Shown: piece after piece, positions 1 through 9,953 of the stretch | How positions within the stretch are numbered: position 1 is the first letter of the stretch | How the letters are laid out: each line of letters starts with the position of its first letter | Notes under the pieces: generated by a model | Seen by the model: the letters and a program-made list of their open reading frames with translations, nothing else | Told to the model about the DNA's origin: nothing | Databases searched by the model: none | Translations under genes and position numbers: made by a program | Assembly (NCBI GenBank): GCA_019188255.1 | Contig: JAETXT010000008.1 | Span: forward strand, 3,906,001 to 3,970,000 | DNA: 64,000 bases | Origin: Verticillium longisporum | Taxonomy: Eukaryota > Ascomycota > Sordariomycetes > Glomerellales > Plectosphaerellaceae | Direction of reading: 5' to 3'

Positions 1-69
1 GAAGCAAAGGAACGACTTGTCGGCTGGAAAACCATCTCCGAAACCCATCGCCATCGGGAAGCGCCTCTC

Positions 70-648
70 TCAAAGAACAGCAAAAACACCACCCACGACA
101 CCGATCACGAGCGCTCCCGCAGCAGCGAGCCCAACCTTACCAGCAGCATCATTCGACTGGCCGCCGCCGCCGCCGCCGCCATTGTTGCTTCCGCTGCTGC
201 TCCCATTCCCCCCATCACCCCCTGAAGCCCCCGTAGCCTTAGCATCCGTGCCAAGGGCAATGGTCCCCGTGCAGGGTCCCGCAGAGCTCGAGTAATCGGC
301 CGGGCACTTTTCGAGGGCGCTGGCCAGGTCGTTTCTGTTGTCGCTGTACCACTGCAAAACGTCACTCTGGTAGGACGACCAGTCGTCGGCGAGGCTACCG
401 GGGACGAGTGTCTGCCAGGCGCAGGCGTCCGTAATGACGCCCGTGGCTGTCATATAGTAGTCCGTGATGATGTCCTGGATCTCGGGCGGGGGCATGGGCG
501 CGTCGGCGGCGACTTCGAGGAGGGCCCCGATGCAGTCGCCCGAGTCACCGAGGATCGAAGTGTCGGTCTGACGGGGGAGAAGGGGGAGGTGGGCGACGGC
601 TGTTGCTGTGGCCGTGAGGAGGCCGAGGACCAGTGTGTGGGAAAGCAT
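70..648 (-). CDS. Small secreted, predicted GPI-anchored protein
   Basis: A single-exon protein of about 192 residues. The open frame continues upstream to 720 without an ATG, so the ATG at 648 is chosen; it places a hydrophobic signal peptide (MLSHTLVLGLLTATATAVAH) at the very N-terminus. The mature part holds a compact domain with four cysteines, aromatic residues and acidic patches, followed by a long Gly/Ser/Asn-rich linker and a C-terminal hydrophobic tail ending GGVFAVL directly before the stop, with small residues (S-N-D-A-A-G) ahead of it as a plausible omega site. This is the layout of fungal cell-wall or plasma-membrane GPI proteins. I do not recognise the globular domain. No lesion is seen, unlike its five downstream neighbours. 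Confidence 0.75.
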   Translation of the reverse strand: MLSHTLVLGLLTATATAVAHLPLLPRQTDTSILGDSGDCIGALLEVAADAPMPPPEIQDIITDYYMTATGVITDACAWQTLVPGSLADDWSSYQSDVLQWYSDNRNDLASALEKCPADYSSSAGPCTGTIALGTDAKATGASGGDGGNGSSSGSNNGGGGGGGQSNDAAGKVGLAAAGALVIGVVGGVFAVL

Positions 649-1553
649 GGTGAGGAGGAGTGACGCTACGTGGGAGAGACCGGCTTGTTTCAGGAGGTTT
701 CTTTGCTGCTGCTTTCGCACGTCAACATAAGTGGCACGAGGACTTTTCAGCGTCGTTATATATTTGTCGCGTTCCCAATATCCATCTCAGTGTCTCGAGG
801 TCGCTTCAAGCCTATCTGCCTGTGGCTGATGAGTTCGGACCAATCTTATCCCGTAAAAGCTGTTCCTGGACAGAAGCAATCCAGGTAGGCTTTCTCATTT
901 CAGCCCTACGCTGTCTTTCGAAATTCAGCCCTTGAAATCAAAGGCTGGCGATCCATGTTCGTGCGATACTGTTGGTCTGCCAAGCCATCAGCGCGATACC
1001 CCTGCGGAGTCCAGCTGTGGCAGTGATGACAAGTCAGAGACTGCATGTGACACCGTGATAACAGACAGGCGCAGAACGGCTCATTCCGTTGACTCGAATT
1101 TGCAGGTGTCCAAAGATACACGCGGCTGAAAGCTTATGGCTTTCTGTGGTTCTCGTCGTTGATCATATGCTGAACCAGCGCAACCGCCACCACCAGTAGT
1201 AAGGTTTTCAAGACGGAGACATGACACGGCCAGCTTAATCCAAAGGGCGGTAACCATTTCCCCTGGCCAAGTGTAGAGGCATTGTTACTAGTGGTAGGCA
1301 GAACAATCACAGCAGCGAGTTCAGCCGCAGTACGGGCGGGTCAATGCCTTGTTAGGGCTGAAGCATGGCTGTTGATGCAGCCCCATGGTTGGCGCCGCGC
1401 TTGGGCATGGGGGCGATGCACCGCCATGGCGGCATGCACGTAGTCGGAAATGTAACAGCCGCGGGACTGCTGCTTATGAGACATGAATTTAATAGCCATG
1501 ATGGTGCCGATGGAAGCCTTATTAGGATTGCCAGAGAAGAAGAGATGCCGTCG
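649..1553. other. Intergenic: 5' region of the GPI gene and 3' flank of the hydrolase
   Basis: Holds the TATA-like box at 756-765 and otherwise unstructured sequence. Short open frames are present but none shows a start context, codon pattern or recognisable motif. Nothing else is seen. Confidence 0.5.
756..765 (-). promoter_or_regulatory. TATA-like box of the GPI-protein gene
   Basis: Read on the minus strand this is AAATATATAA, an AT-only run in an otherwise GC-rich stretch, about 110 bases upstream of the ATG at 648. Position and composition fit a core promoter; no transcript data are available, so this is inference. Confidence 0.4.
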
Positions 1554-2408
1554 TTAGATTGTCAACGAACCAGTACTGGACTCATTCCGCTGACCCTGGT
1601 CCAAGGCGGCCAACATGTTGAGCAGAAACGGCGAAAACGCCTCCGTCTCAACTTCGAACCCCTGATGGTGTCCAGGAACGTCCCAACGCAGGCACTCCAA
1701 CACCTCTGCCAGCGCATAGGTAGCCCTTGCAAAGAAGGCGTCGCCGCTCCTGTCGCCCCTCATGATGCCGATGCTTGTGGCGTTTTTTCTGATGCGATGC
1801 AGGTTCGGCAGATACGAGGTGATGACAATGAACTCATTGTTCCAAAAGTTGGCCACATTGTGGCGCGGAGGGGGCACCGTCTTGGGCACGCCCTCGGCGT
1901 CGTACCCGTTGGCACCAAAGTACACATCCCACTTGGCACTGGCAGCTTCCCAGCCCTCTTCCTCCTTGAGGCGGTGGAAGTCCATGGCCCACTCCCAAAT
2001 TTCGTTAGCATCCGGCATGATCAGGGCCGTGGCAGTTTCGTGGATGATGAGGTGTTCTACTCGCTCGGGGAAGTCGTGTGCGAACTGCAAGCCGATGAGA
2101 CCTCCCAGAGAGCTGCCGAAAATGGTGGACTTCTCGTGGCCAAGCGCCTGCATGACAGCAAGTAGGTCGCGAGCCTGCTGGGGCGGGCTGATGAGACGGG
2201 GGTTGGGGGACTGGCTGGCAGACATCTGGCGACGGTCGTATGTGGCACACGTAAAACGGTTGGATAGGGCGGCCATGATGTTGTTGAACTGCCGACCGTG
2301 ACCGTTGCCGCCAGCTACGAAGACGAGCAGGGGGCCCGAGCCCAGGTACTAGTAGTGGATGTCGCAGTCCTCCGTGTTGACGGTGGCGTAAGTGGGATTG
2401 AAGGCCAT
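1554..2408 (-). pseudogene. Alpha/beta hydrolase with an early in-frame TAG
   Basis: Reads as one continuous frame of 284 codons plus stop, starting at the ATG at 2408 and interrupted by TAG at 2349-2351 (codon 20). Before the stop the frame gives MAFNPTYATV and a D-I-H-Y beta-strand sequence; after it comes the oxyanion-loop region (GGNGHGRQF), the nucleophile elbow G-S-S-L-G-G (catalytic Ser), and near the end the catalytic-His segment G-H-H-Q-G-F. The length suits the alpha/beta hydrolase fold, for example lactone, ester or epoxide hydrolases. The TAG sits where a Trp codon is likely, and TGG to TAG corresponds to C to T in a CpA context on the plus strand. A shorter protein from the ATG at 2276 would lack the first strands and the oxyanion loop, so it is probably inactive. 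Neighbouring oxidoreductases suggest a catabolic role (inference). Confidence 0.78.
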
Positions 2409-3564
2409 GGCGGCGACGATTCGGCTATCCCGAGGATGTCGGTGGAAGACTTGAGAACTTTGTGCTCGGACGATGTTGCTTTGGTGCCTGAGATGGCAGA
2501 TGAAGGAGAACAGCTTTCCTCAGCGTGCTCGTCTTTTATGGCACGTAGACAGGCGGGGTTGTGGTGGAAGGACTGACGGGTGGCCGCCCGACGACCCGGT
2601 CAGCAGGTTGTTATCAGGCCATGCGATGCGCGGATTGAGATGATACTCTGCGTGGTACTTTCGAAGGCTGGTTCTCGCAGTTGCTAAGCAGCTGTAGGCA
2701 GCCATCTGCGTCGCTCATCTTGTCTGGGGAATACAACGCTGTGCTGACGAAGACGGGGAGGAGTGAAGTGGCGTTTCGGCTCGGGGCCGAATCGGCAGGT
2801 TCTCGAGGGGTCAGGAAGAACAACGTTGCACGAGTCCACGAGCCATCTTACCATTGATCTCTGGCGAAGAGATCATGCGGCGACGTCATTCATCGGCCTT
2901 GGGAGACGTGGTTGTACATCTAGACAGACGTTTCTCATGAGCCTTCTCGGAATAGTTGGGGTAGAGAGGCAGGTTGTCTTCTCACGTCAGCCGCGTGTGG
3001 TGACTGCCCTATGATCAATGACCAAGAAGCTCACCCAATAGGCTATGAGGACATGGGGCCGGCGATGGTGCTGGCAGGTGCGTTCCTTTCAAACAACAGG
3101 AGACAGCAGCAGGAACAGGGGAAGAACGAGAGAGAACGCTTGACTCGTGCCTGCCCCGAGATGCCGGGTCTCCTTTCCCAGGTCTGGGGTCGAGGCGCTG
3201 CGGGAAGTTCCATCCCAACAGCAGGTGCCCCCTCCCCCCCCCTTGTTAGCCTGGCCGTGGACAGAAGGTGCGGATAATGAGATCCCCCACATGATCTCCT
3301 CCATCTTCTCCTGCAAATCTACCACGACGCCTTCACATCCGAATTGCCGTGGACATATTCAGCTGGTGGCTGAAACCCAGAGAGATTGCGAAAATGGCAA
3401 AAGCTTGGTTCGAATGTTCGGGAAGACACACCCTGCCCGTCATGGAGCACCGCACCACCACCAGCGCTAAATAGAAGCGCCAGGCTCATCACGACTACAT
3501 CCTAGTGTCACAGACAATCAAACCCTCACTGGCTACAGACTGCAAACAACCACCAACGAGAACC
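2409..3564. other. Divergent intergenic region between hydrolase and SDR
   Basis: The hydrolase (minus) and the SDR (plus) are transcribed away from each other across this 1.15 kb, so it probably carries both promoters. A TATA-like TAAATAG at about 3,468-3,475 lies roughly 95 bases before the SDR start, inside a short inverted repeat (GCGCT/AAGCGC). No gene or repeat is recognised. Confidence 0.45.
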
Positions 3565-4465
3565 ATGCCCCGCGCACCTCACGGCACCGACAACCATGGC
3601 AGGGTGGCTATCATCACGGGTGGCGCTTCTGGCATGGGCCTTGCCGTAACGCAGCGTCTCTCCGCCCAAGGCTGGGTCGTCGCCATTCTCGACTTCCAAC
3701 GAAAAGGCTGGCCAAGAAGCCGCCTCTACAATCCCGAACACTGTATTCCTCCAGACAGACGTCTCATCATGGGCCTCTCTTTCGAAGGCGTTCGACGACA
3801 CCTTTGAGCGCTTCGGCACGATCCACTTCGTTTTTGCCAATGCCGGCATTGTGGAGCACGCCAATTTCTACGCCGTCCACGACACGACCAAGAGTCGCAT
3901 TCCGCCCGAGCCAGACCAACGAGTTGTCGATATCAACCTCAAGTCCGTCATCAACACGACCTATCTTGCCCAGCACTACTTTCGACTGAGTCCCCATGGC
4001 GGTAGCGACGGTGTGCTCGTCATGACGGGCAGCACTGGGTCGCTCTACCCTGCCGAGTTTTGTGCCATGTACGCCGCCGCCAAGGCTGGCGTGCTGAACT
4101 TGATGCGGTCCGTCGCCGTTTCTTTCTACCAAGTCGACGGCATCCGCACCTACACCATCTGCCCCGGAACGGTGCGGACGAACCTGTTGTCGGCTGAGCG
4201 CTGGGGCGCATTTCCCGCGGCCTACTTCACCGCCGTCGAGACGGTGGCTGCCAGAGTCTGCATGTTGGTTACGGGCGGGGCCATGACCGACTCCAGCGGG
4301 GGGACCATTCCAGCCGGCGAAGACTACGGCCTGGCGTGTGAGATTGCGGGCGACGAGTTCTACTGGCGCGACCCTGTGTCTTATTGCAACGAGGAGACGG
4401 CCAAAATGATGGAGGCCACGAGCATGCGTGTGCAATTGGCAAGCATGAATGCGACGGCGGAATGA
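3565..4465 (+). pseudogene. Short-chain dehydrogenase/reductase (SDR) with a +1 frameshift
   Basis: The ATG at 3565 (ACC ATG context) is preferred to the one at 3505 because it lies just before the Rossmann strand. The first frame carries VAIITGGASGMG, the TGxxxGxG cofactor-binding motif. At the A-run 3702-3705 the frame shifts: the downstream frame gives the continuation of the domain, the structural N-A-G motif (about 3,839), the catalytic Y-A-A-A-K (YxxxK, about 4,071-4,085) with the preceding G-S-T-G-S serine segment, and the P-G motif after it, ending at 4465. Removing one A would rejoin the halves at the right length (about 300 aa), so a single-base insertion in the homopolymer is the simplest explanation; it could be real or a sequence error. 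Classical NAD(P)-dependent SDR; substrate unknown. Confidence 0.8.
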
Positions 4466-4719
4466 GCCTCAAGCTAGATCGTCAGGGCCGGAAGCGTCGG
4501 GCGGCGGCTCGATCCGACCATGACATCACAGCTACCGAACGCGACCTCCACCGCGTCATGGGAGCTTGACTTTGCTCCGAATCGACGGACCTGTTTTGAC
4601 GTGCAATTCTTTTCCTCTTGCACAGCTTCATTGTCCGAATCAGCAATCAATTGACCAACAAGGCACCTACTTCACAAAAAACAAAAACTAAAAAAAACTT
4701 CACCCCTCCCGACCAAAAT

Positions 4720-5323
4720 ATGTCCGCCAACTCGCTCGCCGCCCTGCGCAAGTCGCCCCAGTGCCGAGCTCGCAGAACTCGCCGAGAAGCACCTAGAGCA
4801 TGACCTGAAGCCCCAGGACCGCGACGCCCTCAAATCAGCTGCAGCGAAGGTCAGCTTCCATGCGACTGTCGGCTCACTCGTGGGTCTCGGCCTTGGTGTC
4901 TTCATGGCCTATCGCCTGCGCCGCGCCCGCGCCGACATGTTTACGGCCTTCCGCGCTGCTGAAAAGCCGACCCATGTCCAGTTTGCCGACGGCCGAACAG
5001 GTATGCTCTTCACCGTCTGCATATGTTTCGGAGCCAAATGACTGACAATACCAGAACCCATCCCCAACATTGCGCCCTTCCTGAAACCGTCGACGGCGGG
5101 CGACATCGCGACGTATGGTCTCCTCGGTCTCGGCAGCCTGTTCCTCGGTGGCGAGACGGGCTTTCTGACGGGCTCATGGTCGGCGACGAGGGCCATTTCC
5201 CGCGACGCCGAGAGCAGACAGCGCATCGAGACGGCGTTCCGCCGGTTCAGGGCTGATGTGCTGCGCAAGCAGGCCGATCAGCTAGACGGCGGGTCTAAGA
5301 TTACCGATTTCCTGTCTTTCTGA
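4720..5323 (+). pseudogene. Small two-segment membrane protein with an N-terminal frameshift
   Basis: The ATG at 4720 opens a frame (MSANSLAALRKSPQ) that stops at 4803. Around 4,759-4,763 the coding frame moves: the second frame runs AELAELAEKHLEHDLKPQDR and on through a Gly-rich hydrophobic segment (VGSLVGLGLGVFMAY), a basic stretch, an intron at 5001-5054 (GTATGC donor, TGACTGAC branch region, CCAG acceptor), then a second hydrophobic glycine-rich segment (YGLLGLGSLFLGG) and a charged helix ending I-T-D-F-L-S-F. Two glycine-zipper-like membrane segments and Lys/Arg-rich flanks suggest a small organelle-membrane protein; I do not recognise a named family. The join could come from one inserted base or two lost. 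The downstream two thirds are undamaged. Confidence 0.6.
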
Positions 5324-5546
5324 GGGATTTGAGAGTGACTGGGTAGTCAATGTAACTGCTAGCATAATTTCAATGAAGCGTCACTTTCTTAACCTCTGCT
5401 CGCGTGTTGGTCAGGACAGACATGTCATCTTAGTATGTCGAATGGGTAAAATGTTCATCCAGGTTTTGGGACACATGACCTGTATTCGCGGATCATAACG
5501 AAACTCACACTGAGGACTTCCTCGTCATTGCAATTTTCGACACACC

Positions 5547-7486
5547 CTACAAGACGTCGACCCCCTTCATCGTGCCCTCCTCCCGCCACGACCCGATCTC
5601 TCGCGAGTAAGCGTTCATACCTAGCGCAAACGGCGCCCCCCTGGCCATCTTCATGTGCGATGCCGGGTCCGCCCCCAATGAGCCCTCGTTGTTGTTGATG
5701 TTGGGTGCGCAGATACCCGCGCCCGCGAACCACGCCGCCCGCTGCATGAGCCTACCGGCCCAGGTCTCTTCGGCCTCGACCGTCGCCTCGACAAGAACGC
5801 GGTCCGCAGCCAGCCCGCGCTCGGCGGCCCGACGTACGGCCTCGCCGAGAATGTAGCCGCAGTGCTCGGCCAGCACGTTTTGCACGTGGCTAAAGTTGGC
5901 CGACGCGCCCGTCTGCATGGGGCCCGAGAGGAAGAGGTTCGGGAACCCGTTCGTCAGCACGCCGTGCAGCGTCGACGGGCCCTGGGCCTCCCACTTGTCG
6001 GCGAGCAGGCGGCCGTCGCGGCCGCGGATCGTCATGTTGGATGCCATGCCGGGTTCGCCGAGGCCGGCGACCGGCGAGCGGAAGCCCGTGCTGAGGACGA
6101 GGACGTCGATGGGGTACTCTTTGCCAGCAACGACGAGGCCCGTCGCCGTCGCCTTTTCGACGCCCCTGCCGTCCGTGTCGACGAGGTGCACGTTGGGCCG
6201 GTTAAAGGTCGCGAGGTAGTTGTCGCTGAAGGTCGGCCGCTTGCACCACGTCGGGTACAACGCCTTGAGCGCCGCGGCCGTCGTCTTGTCCTCGACCACG
6301 TCGTCAATGTGCCTGCGGATGGCGTCGGTGCGCGGCGCATCAAGTGCGAGCAGCGCCCCGATATGCGCCGGAACGTCCTCCATCGCGAGCGGCGCGTCGT
6401 GCGCCCCGCCGATGAGCGCCTTGTACGCCTTGGCCTGCGTCCACCCGTCCCGGATCGTGTCCTCGACGCCCGGCTCGCCCGCCATGACGGCGCAGTACGA
6501 CTCTATGCGCCGCCTCTGTCAGCCGGGCTTGCCAGTCGTCATGGCCGTCCAGTCCTCGGCCAGCGTCTCGCGCTGGTGCATCGGCATCACGCCCGGCCGC
6601 GTGCGCTGCAACACGTACAGCACCCCCGCCGACTTGGCCAGCTCGGGGATCACCTGGACGGCCGTCGCGCCCGTGCCGACAATGCCGACCCTCTTGCCGC
6701 GCAGCTTGGTCAGCTGCTGGTCGCGCGGCGCGCCGCCCGTGATGCCGTAGTCGAAGCGCGCCGTGTGCGTTGTCGGGCCCTCGAACCCCTGCAGGCTGCG
6801 CGGTACCTTGGGGTGGTTGAGCACGCCGTTGGCGACAACGACAAACTGTGCTCGCACCGTCATCTCCACGTCGGCCTGGCCCGGCCCCCGGCCCTGCTGG
6901 ATCTTGGTGATCCACCGAACGGCGTCGGCGTCCCAGTCGTAGCTTCGCACCGTCGATCGGAACACGCCCTTGTCGCGGAGGTCCCACTTGTCCGCCAGCA
7001 CGCCGGCGTAGTCGAGCAGCTCGGGCCCGTACGAGAAGCGGTGCTTGGGCACGTAGCCCGTCTCCTCGAGAAGCGGCATGTACGTGTACCCTCCGTGTCG
7101 CACTGGAGGCCCGGGAATCGATTCCAGTACCACGTGCCGCCGAAGCCGCCGGCCGCGTCCACGAGACGAATGTCAGACGGCGAGATGCCCTGCTGGATGA
7201 AGTGGATGGCGTAGAGGAGGCCGCCGTAGCCCGCGCCGAGGATGAGAACCTTGATGTCATCGCCGTTGCGGAGGGACGGGGGCTCGGCATTGAGCGCGTC
7301 ATGGTCGACCCAAGGGTCCGAAGCGAGGGATTGGAGCTGATCCGAGTCGGTGAGCTCGACGTACTGCTCGACGCCCTCAGGGTGGAGGCGCTTTGCCTTT
7401 TCCTGCGCGTAACGGGCTTGCACGGCGGCGAAGTCGAGGGCCGTCTCGGCGTTGGGCTGCGCGTCCGGCTCAATGGCGTCACCCAT
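5547..7486 (-). pseudogene. Flavin-dependent Baeyer-Villiger-type monooxygenase, two lesions
   Basis: About 646 codons. From the ATG at 7486 a roughly 75-residue N-terminal extension leads to the FAD Rossmann motif (ILGAGYGGLLYAIHF), then F-G-G-T-W-Y-W-N-R-F-P-G typical of BVMOs. One base is missing near 7,088-7,093; the next frame continues Y-T-Y-M-P-L-L-E-E-T-G-Y without overlap. The BVMO-like F-E-G-P-T-T-H-T motif and the NADPH Rossmann motif GIVGTGATAVQ follow. At 6519-6521 an in-frame TGA replaces what is probably Trp in a K-P-G-W-Q-R-R-R context; the same frame then runs to the stop at 5547. Class B flavoprotein monooxygenases insert oxygen next to a ketone, giving esters or lactones. 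Two independent lesions make this a pseudogene rather than a single sequencing slip. Confidence 0.85.
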
Positions 7487-8516
7487 GCTATCACGTCGAG
7501 TCTGGCGGGTTGTTATCAAAGGGCAGTCCTGCAGCGGCAAAACAGGCAAAGGAATTATCTAAAAAGAAACAAGGAGAAGGCGTGAAATGCTTTTTTTCTC
7601 TCCAGCTGACTCCGAGACTAGAAGGTTTGAAAGCAGTTGGTCCCCCATAACATAGATATGCCTGCGCCCCAAGTCCAGGTGCGCCTGTATTAGAACGATG
7701 AACAAGCTTTCGCGAACAAGCTTTCGCCTCGAGAACCCTGGATCTCGCAGCAGCTCGCTAAGTGTGCCGATCTGGCGCCCAGTTGGGTTCGACGCCTTCG
7801 TGGCCCTGCAGCCTCTGCAGACTTGATCCAAGTGGGGGCACGGTGAGCACTTCCGAACGCGCATTCGTACTCGTGCTCGACACAAAGTTTCCTTTCTGCC
7901 ATGAGTGCGACGCTACATGTCCTAGCCTCAAGCAGGGAAGGCAAGTCCAGGGTGGGTTCTGCAGGTGGGACGCCTCGGGGGGCTTCTCGACTCCGAGACT
8001 TGCCCTTTCATACCGATCATTGTGTATTCGTGTTCGTAGCTCTGGGGTATTGCAACGCAGAGATGCGGGATTAGTCGGTCGACATGGATGCGCGTAGCGT
8101 CTGCGTTCCGTCTTGTGCAGCTTATACGACAGCAAGTCCATGGACTGCCGTCGTCGTGCTGCAACCTCACCGAAGGATTAGACGGCTTGAGATGGGTTGC
8201 TTCAAGGTCGTCGGCCCAAGACCATGCAAGCGCAGCCGAACTGAGCTGCGGAAGCGATGCATGTCGCCCTCGGGAGCGAAGGGTCGGTGAAACAGATAGC
8301 CCGACAGCATGTCGCCAACTCTGTCAACTCAGCCAATGGGCCATGATGATCGACACGTTTGGCGGTCAAACACTGTCCATCGTTCCCGTGCGAGCGTTAG
8401 CCAGTGAGTAACTTTGTCTTCCGAGCTCCATAGACCGTGTCTGTTGGCTTCATGCATCGAGATACCTTCGTCCACGACTATCACCCACACTAATTGCGTG
8501 GCGAAGCGTGTTGGAC
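7487..8516. other. Divergent intergenic region between monooxygenase and cyclase
   Basis: The monooxygenase (minus) and the cyclase (plus) diverge from here, so promoters of both should lie within this 1 kb. A direct repeat of ACAAGCTTTCGC (about 7,710-7,731) is visible. No gene recognised. Confidence 0.45.
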
Positions 8517-9650
8517 ATGAATGTACCGACCTACGATGACCTGCCTCCCGTCGACGGCATGCCAAGGGGCTGCGTCTGGGGTGTCTTTGACAAGGACGGC
8601 AAGAAAGACCTATTTGGAACACTGAATCATCTTACGACAGCTACAATCAAAGCCGCTGCCGCTGAGGTCCAAGATGGCGTGTCGATTTCACTCAAGTACA
8701 TTCGTTCCCGCCTCTATAGCTGTCACTCATGACGGGTCCATTGAGATGGTCATACTGACATGCGTAGCTGGTCGCTCAATGCCCTCGAGCACATTCCCCT
8801 GCCTGGCCGTCGCAAGCTCGCCCATACGGTCCAGCCACTTCGCGACATAGGCGTCTCAGGTGGGATTGGCTGGGATGACGAGCTGGCCTTCAACACCCAG
8901 AGCAGCAGCCAGTGGGACTCGCTGGTTCATTGGCAGCACCAGGCTACGGGCCTCGCGTACAATGGGTTTCGGCCGACGCCGGAGGAGATGTCACGCACGT
9001 CGACCCTTGAGAACACAATGCCCACATTGGATCACTGGCAGTCGCGGGGCGGATTGGTCGCACGCGGCGTCTTGATCGATTTCAAGTCATACGCCGAAGA
9101 GAAAGGCATCGATTTTCATCCGTTTGATGGCTATCGCATCTCAGTGGAAGAGATCGAGCAGGTGGCTAAACACCAGAGCGTCGAGTTCCGGCCCGGAGAT
9201 GTGTTTCTGCTGAGGACTGGCACCACAGACGCCTTCGTCAACCCCACACCTGAGGGTATGGCCAAGCTGGCGCAGATGAAGTGATCGGGTGTGCACGGCA
9301 GCGAGGCGACGGCAAGGTGGTTCTGGGACAAGCGATTCGCCGCCGTTGCGACAGATTCCAACGCGTTTGAGGCCGTGCCGCCAGTGAGACGGGATGGCTC
9401 TGTTGGCTCATTTGACGAGCTCGGTCAGTAACCATCCCAAGCCTGGTGTCGGACATGATAGCTAACAGCAGCAGTGCTTCATGAGTACTTTCTCAATCTT
9501 TTTGGTATGCCGATTGGTGAGCTGTGGGATTTGGCCAAGCTGGCGGCGTACTGTCGCGAAAAGGGTCGTTACAGTTTCATGCTGACGTCGTCGCCGTTGA
9601 ACGTCCCATGCCTAGTAGGGTCACCACCAAATGCATTGGCGATTTTGTAA
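8517..9650 (+). pseudogene. Cyclase-family (kynurenine-formamidase-like) enzyme with in-frame TGA
   Basis: Three exons: 8517-8695, 8768-9423, 9475-9650, with introns 8696-8767 and 9424-9474 (GCTAAC branch point at 9461). The protein would have about 335 residues. Fungal cyclase-family (PF04199-like) hallmarks are visible: the N-terminal L-F-G-T-L-N-H-L, N-W-S-L at the exon junction, Q-W-D-S-L-V-H-W (metal-site region), G-L-A-Y-N-G, G-D-V-F-L-L-R-T-G, and the C-terminal L-T-S-S-P-L-N-V-P followed by S-P-P-N-A-L-A-I-L. A TGA at 9282-9284 interrupts an otherwise perfect frame between A-Q-M-K and S-G-V-H-G-S; the downstream part is essential to the fold. These enzymes are metal-dependent amide or ester hydrolases. 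The cause may be CGA to TGA or TGG to TGA. Confidence 0.8.
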
Positions 9651-9953
9651 TGACGATGCTCAGAGTCCGAGCTGGGTGCCAAAGGGGCTATCGAAAAACG
9701 AAGAATGGATAACATGCTAACAGAGAGGGATATCGACCAAGTTCGTTACAAAATAGGTGACTCGCCAAAGCCTTCCTGTGGCGTGTCAGAGGATTCATAT
9801 CCCAAGTCCTGAAAGCCACCAGTGGCATGAAAACTCCCATCATTACACCTGGAAAGACTCATAGGCAATCCAAGACCCAGTCTAAAAAGATGATTTTTCA
9901 TATCCAACACATCATTATGTGCCTCTTGCACGTTCGTCGTGGGGCCCTTTCTC
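9651..9953. other. Convergent 3' intergenic region
   Basis: 303 bases between the ends of the cyclase and the glycosyltransferase, which converge here. Nothing recognisable beyond presumptive 3' UTRs. Confidence 0.4.

Noticed and set aside
5862..7214. A 450-codon open frame on the plus strand
   Set aside because: It is the antisense shadow of the GC-rich monooxygenase gene, with Arg/Ala/Val-rich composition and no domain.
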